A stretch of 64,000 bases of DNA, from NCBI GenBank assembly GCA_902778855.1, contig CACYZM010000002.1:49938-113937 (forward strand), given 5' to 3'. This document shows, piece after piece, positions 61,125 through 64,000 of this stretch (within the stretch, counting starts at the first letter, position 1; the number at the start of each line of letters is the position of its first letter). The notes under the pieces are model-generated. The model was given only the letters and a program-made list of their open reading frames with translations. It was not told the DNA's origin and did not search any database. The translations under genes were made by a program, and so were the position numbers. The stretch comes from an uncultured Bacteroidia bacterium. GTDB taxonomy: Bacteria; Bacteroidota; Bacteroidia; Bacteroidales; UBA932.

Positions 61125-62807
61125 ATGAAACTTCCCTCCCTGATCCTTTCGGCCTTCCTGGCCCTGGCTGCCTTCGCGCAGCCTGCCGCCGCGCAGAACA
61201 AGGTGCACGACGTGGACATCACGGTGACCTTGGCCACCGACGGCAGTGCGCAGGTCCGGGAGGTCTGGGACATGACCCTTTCCAAAGGCACGGAAGTCTA
61301 TCTGGGCCGTGAGAATCTGGGCGACATCAGCATCCGCGACCTGACCGTCTCCGACGAGCAGGGCGAAACCTACCAGACCGACCGCAGCTGGGACGTCGAC
61401 CGCTCTTTCGAGCGGAAGAAAGGCCATTGCGGCCTGCATTCCATCAGCGACGGCTATGAAATCTGCTGGGGCATCGGCGAGTACGGACATCGTACGTATA
61501 CCGTCGAGTACACGCTGACCAATCTGGTCAAGAGTCTCGAGGACTACGACATGATCCACTACATGTTCTATACCCCCAACGATTTCAGGGGCGAACACGT
61601 GAAGGTGACCATCGAGAAGCCCGGCTTCGAAATGGATACCCTTACGCGCATCTGGGCCTTCGGCTACGACGGCTACATCTGGCGGGAAGACGGAAAGGTG
61701 ATCGCGGAAAGCGAGAACCCCCTGGAGCCCAGCCACGACATCATCTTGCTGATGCGCTTCGACAAGGGAACGTTCGAACCCACGAGCGTGCAGGAGCGCC
61801 CGTTCCAGGTCGTGCTCGACCGCGCCCTGGAAGGTGCCGACGAGCCGGACAATCCGCTGCCCAAGTGGAAGGAAAGGCTCTATTCCATCCTGGGAGCGCT
61901 CTTCTTCGGGTTCATGTGCCTGATCCCGTTCCTTCCGTTGGTCGCGCGGATCATCCAGCGGCGGAAAGACCGGAAGAATGCATTCGGCACCCTGGACCTC
62001 TCTTCCATCGACTGGTCGCGGGAGATTCCCTATGCCGGTGACATCCTGAAGAACTATTATGTCATCTCGACTTCCAAGGATATCAAGGCCAAGAACAATT
62101 CCGTGGCGTCGGCCATGATCCTCCATATGCTGCAGGAGGGTTGCCTCGAAGCCCAGCGCGACCTGGCAACCGGCAAAGTCAACATCTATTTCAAGGAGAA
62201 CGCTGACTTTACCAAGCTCGACAGCACGGAAAGAGGACTCTGGTCGATGATGCTCGAGGCCAGCGGCGACAACCGGATCCTGGAAGAAAAGGAATTCTCG
62301 AGCTGGGCCTCGAAGCACGAGACGCGGCTGTACAACTGGACGCAATCCATCAAGGCCACCGGCTTGGGCAAGTTGCGCACCGGCGGGTACTACCAGTCGA
62401 GCAAATACACGGACGCAGGCCGCGCTGAAAACCGGAAAGTCATCGGTTTCAAGAAATTCCTGGAAGATACGACGCTCATCAAGGAGCGTACGAGCCCGGA
62501 AGTCACCCTCTGGCGCGAATACCTGATCTTTGCCTCGCTCATCGGCATTGCCGAACAGGTGGCCAAGGAACTCAAGGACATCGATCCGGTGATGTTCGAG
62601 AAGGCCTACACGATGCCTTACAACGACATGTCGCGGGTCATCCGCCTGTCTAATTCCTACTCACGGGTGCTCGATTCGCATGCGGTCACGCATTCGTATT
62701 CGGGCGGCGGCTCGCTCGGCGGCTTCAGCCGCAGCGGCGGTGGCGGCCACTCCTCCTTCGGCGGAGGCGGCGGCTTCTCCGGCGGCGGTCACTCGGGCGT
62801 GCGTTAG
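61125..62807 (+). CDS. DUF2207 domain membrane protein with Gly/Ser-rich tail
   Basis: The 560-aa protein has a signal peptide (LILSAFLALAAFAQPAAAQ). An extracytoplasmic beta-rich DUF2207 domain includes DITVTLATDGSAQVREVWD. A central membrane segment (~residues 250-270) and a large cytoplasmic part follow. The last ~40 residues are Gly/Ser/His repeats (GGGGHSSFGGGGGFSGGG), a hallmark of this group. With LemA it likely forms a membrane-associated pair of unknown role. Its stop overlaps the convergent hexosaminidase gene's stop by 4 nt. Confidence 0.9.
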   Translation: MKLPSLILSAFLALAAFAQPAAAQNKVHDVDITVTLATDGSAQVREVWDMTLSKGTEVYLGRENLGDISIRDLTVSDEQGETYQTDRSWDVDRSFERKKGHCGLHSISDGYEICWGIGEYGHRTYTVEYTLTNLVKSLEDYDMIHYMFYTPNDFRGEHVKVTIEKPGFEMDTLTRIWAFGYDGYIWREDGKVIAESENPLEPSHDIILLMRFDKGTFEPTSVQERPFQVVLDRALEGADEPDNPLPKWKERLYSILGALFFGFMCLIPFLPLVARIIQRRKDRKNAFGTLDLSSIDWSREIPYAGDILKNYYVISTSKDIKAKNNSVASAMILHMLQEGCLEAQRDLATGKVNIYFKENADFTKLDSTERGLWSMMLEASGDNRILEEKEFSSWASKHETRLYNWTQSIKATGLGKLRTGGYYQSSKYTDAGRAENRKVIGFKKFLEDTTLIKERTSPEVTLWREYLIFASLIGIAEQVAKELKDIDPVMFEKAYTMPYNDMSRVIRLSNSYSRVLDSHAVTHSYSGGGSLGGFSRSGGGGHSSFGGGGGFSGGGHSGVR

Positions 62808-64000
62808 TTCACGACGATTTCGTCGACGAACAACCAAGCGTAACTGCAGACGGCATGGTATCTCACATACCTGCCGTCTGCTTTTATGCTCGTACCGAAC
62901 AGGGTATAGAGGACGGACCGGTCGGTGACAGGGATTTCGTTCCAGACTTCGCCCGCTTTTTCGAAGTTCTTGCCGTCTTTGGAAACGAAGATTTCCACAT
63001 TCTTCGGCAGGAAGATTTCCGGGCCGGGCTGCTGCATGAAGGTCGCACCGACATAGTGGATGGGCTGCACGTTGCCCAGGTCGATGGTCACGTCGACGTC
63101 CGACAGGAAACCCTGCCAGCGGCCGTCGCCGTAGCTCCAGGAGCCCATCCGTCCGTCGGTGAGGGTTGCCTCGCCGGCGGCCGGATAATTCTTGTGCCAA
63201 GGGAGGTTATACTGCACGGGTTTGCCGACGGCCATATGGGGCACGGGCGCCAGCGAGGCTTTGCGTTCTCCGTATTCTTCGCGCAGATTGAACGGATGAT
63301 ACCCCTGTGCCACCAGGACGTCGGCCTGGCGCTGCGCACGTTCGCGGAATGCGGGCCAGTTCTTGTTTTCGGGCAGGGTCCAGCCCACTTCGGCGATGGC
63401 CAGGGCGCGGGGCCAGAGCATATATTCGGTGTGGTCAGGCGTGGGGATGTATTCGTGCCAGAGATTGCCCTGAACGCCGAGCACGTGTCCCTGCGCTTCG
63501 GCGGGAATGCCGTTGCACGGGTCATATTCGTAGACTTTCTCCAGCGGCAGATAGCCGCCGATGGCTTCGGGCTCCTTGAACTGGGCGTCCTGGTATTTGT
63601 CGAGGTAGCACCAGTTGCCGGGCGTCATCACGACATCGTGGCCCATCGTGGCGGCTTTGATGCCGCCTTCGGTGCCGCGCCACGACATCACGGTGGCGTT
63701 GGGCGCGAGGCCGCCTTCCAGGATTTCATCCCAGCCCAGCAGGGAGCGGCCGTGTTCGTTGAGGAAGCGTTCGATGCGGGCGATCATATAGCTCTGCAGT
63801 TCTTCCGGAGAGCTCAGCCCTTCCTGCTTCATGCGCTCCTGGCAGAGCTTGCAATCCGGCCAGTTGCGTTTGGAGGCCTCATCGCCGCCGATATGGATGT
63901 AGCGCGAGGGGAAGATGTCCATGACCTCGAGCAGTACTTTCTCCAGGAACTTGAAGGTGTCTTCGTTGCCGGGGCAGAGGTCGCTGCTGCGCCTGGACCC
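62804..64000 (-). CDS. Family 20 glycoside hydrolase (beta-N-acetylhexosaminidase), N-terminus cut by window edge
   Basis: The minus-strand frame is open through base 64000, so the 5' part is missing; ~398 codons are visible. The catalytic Asp-Glu pair is in YIHIGGDEASKRNW, preceded by LCPGNEDTFKFLEKVL. The GH20 barrel continues with LGWDEILEGGLAPNA and QGNLWHEYI. The last ~150 residues form a discoidin-like (F5/8 type C) module (VDVTIDLGNVQPIHYVGATF). It should release terminal GlcNAc or GalNAc from host or dietary glycans, probably in the periplasm or at the surface. The visible start is not the gene start. Confidence 0.93.
   Translation of the reverse strand, partial: GSRRSSDLCPGNEDTFKFLEKVLLEVMDIFPSRYIHIGGDEASKRNWPDCKLCQERMKQEGLSSPEELQSYMIARIERFLNEHGRSLLGWDEILEGGLAPNATVMSWRGTEGGIKAATMGHDVVMTPGNWCYLDKYQDAQFKEPEAIGGYLPLEKVYEYDPCNGIPAEAQGHVLGVQGNLWHEYIPTPDHTEYMLWPRALAIAEVGWTLPENKNWPAFRERAQRQADVLVAQGYHPFNLREEYGERKASLAPVPHMAVGKPVQYNLPWHKNYPAAGEATLTDGRMGSWSYGDGRWQGFLSDVDVTIDLGNVQPIHYVGATFMQQPGPEIFLPKNVEIFVSKDGKNFEKAGEVWNEIPVTDRSVLYTLFGTSIKADGRYVRYHAVCSYAWLFVDEIVVN

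Noticed and set aside
1..64000. tRNA or rRNA genes
   Set aside because: No cloverleaf with a GTTCRANNC-type arm and no rRNA-like conserved stretch was noticed in the gaps; a dedicated tRNA search was not possible.

Overview
The window looks like chromosomal DNA of a GC-rich member of the Bacteroidota, most likely Bacteroidales. This is inferred from gene content and promoters. The primary sigma factor is the short Bacteroidota form (286 aa). There is a TonB receptor/DUF4249 pair, DUF4296 and DUF5020 proteins and a YfhO-type protein. At least nine TAnnTTTG -7 elements (one a TATACTTG variant) are visible, and five of them have a TTG/TTTG -33 element exactly 19 bp upstream. Genus cannot be read from the sequence.

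Layout. 1-4.2 kb, minus strand: partial yfhO, a DnaQ-like exonuclease and dnaN. 4.2-10.5 kb, plus: HtrA protease, rpoD, a sodium:amino-acid symporter, argS and an EamA exporter. 10.5-11.7 kb: a REP-type mobile unit, in which a Y1 (HUH) transposase is bracketed by two ~107-bp imperfect palindromes. 11.8-29.3 kb: YgiQ radical SAM, a small acidic protein, ClC channel, tex, TonB receptor plus DUF4249 lipoprotein, Dpm1-like glycosyltransferase, a second EamA exporter, Asp/Glu racemase, ftsY, pheT, ubiA and two minus-strand membrane proteins. 29.3-38.4 kb, plus: a DUF4296 lipoprotein, dtd, deoC and an amidohydrolase. These lead into a compact signalling operon: a RelA/SpoT-type synthetase, an HD-hydrolase/APH-kinase fusion, a lipid-kinase/RsbW-like ATPase fusion, a Cache-HAMP-SpoIIE phosphatase and a STAS protein.

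38.5-57.4 kb is a nucleotide-metabolism island. It holds uracil permease, a DUF5020 outer-membrane protein and a purine permease on plus. The pyrimidine operon pyrC-K-D-F-E-B is on minus, behind a promoter, a 19-codon leader ORF and an intrinsic attenuator. The purine genes purE-L-M-N-H-D and folD are on plus. purL is broken by a frameshift. 57.4-64 kb: a small hypothetical protein, POT peptide transporter, hydroxyacid dehydrogenase, LemA, DUF2207 and a partial GH20 hexosaminidase on minus.

Three things stand out. (1) The REP-like palindrome is also present 44 kb away between purH and purD, where it supplies the start codon and first nine codons of purD. (2) Two (perhaps three) multi-hairpin repeats share one skeleton: three small hairpins joined by TCCC-type linkers inside a long inverted repeat. 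The outer inverted repeat differs completely between loci. (3) The alarmone, lipid-kinase and partner-switching genes form one tightly packed operon with two domain fusions. No tRNA, rRNA or CRISPR array was seen.
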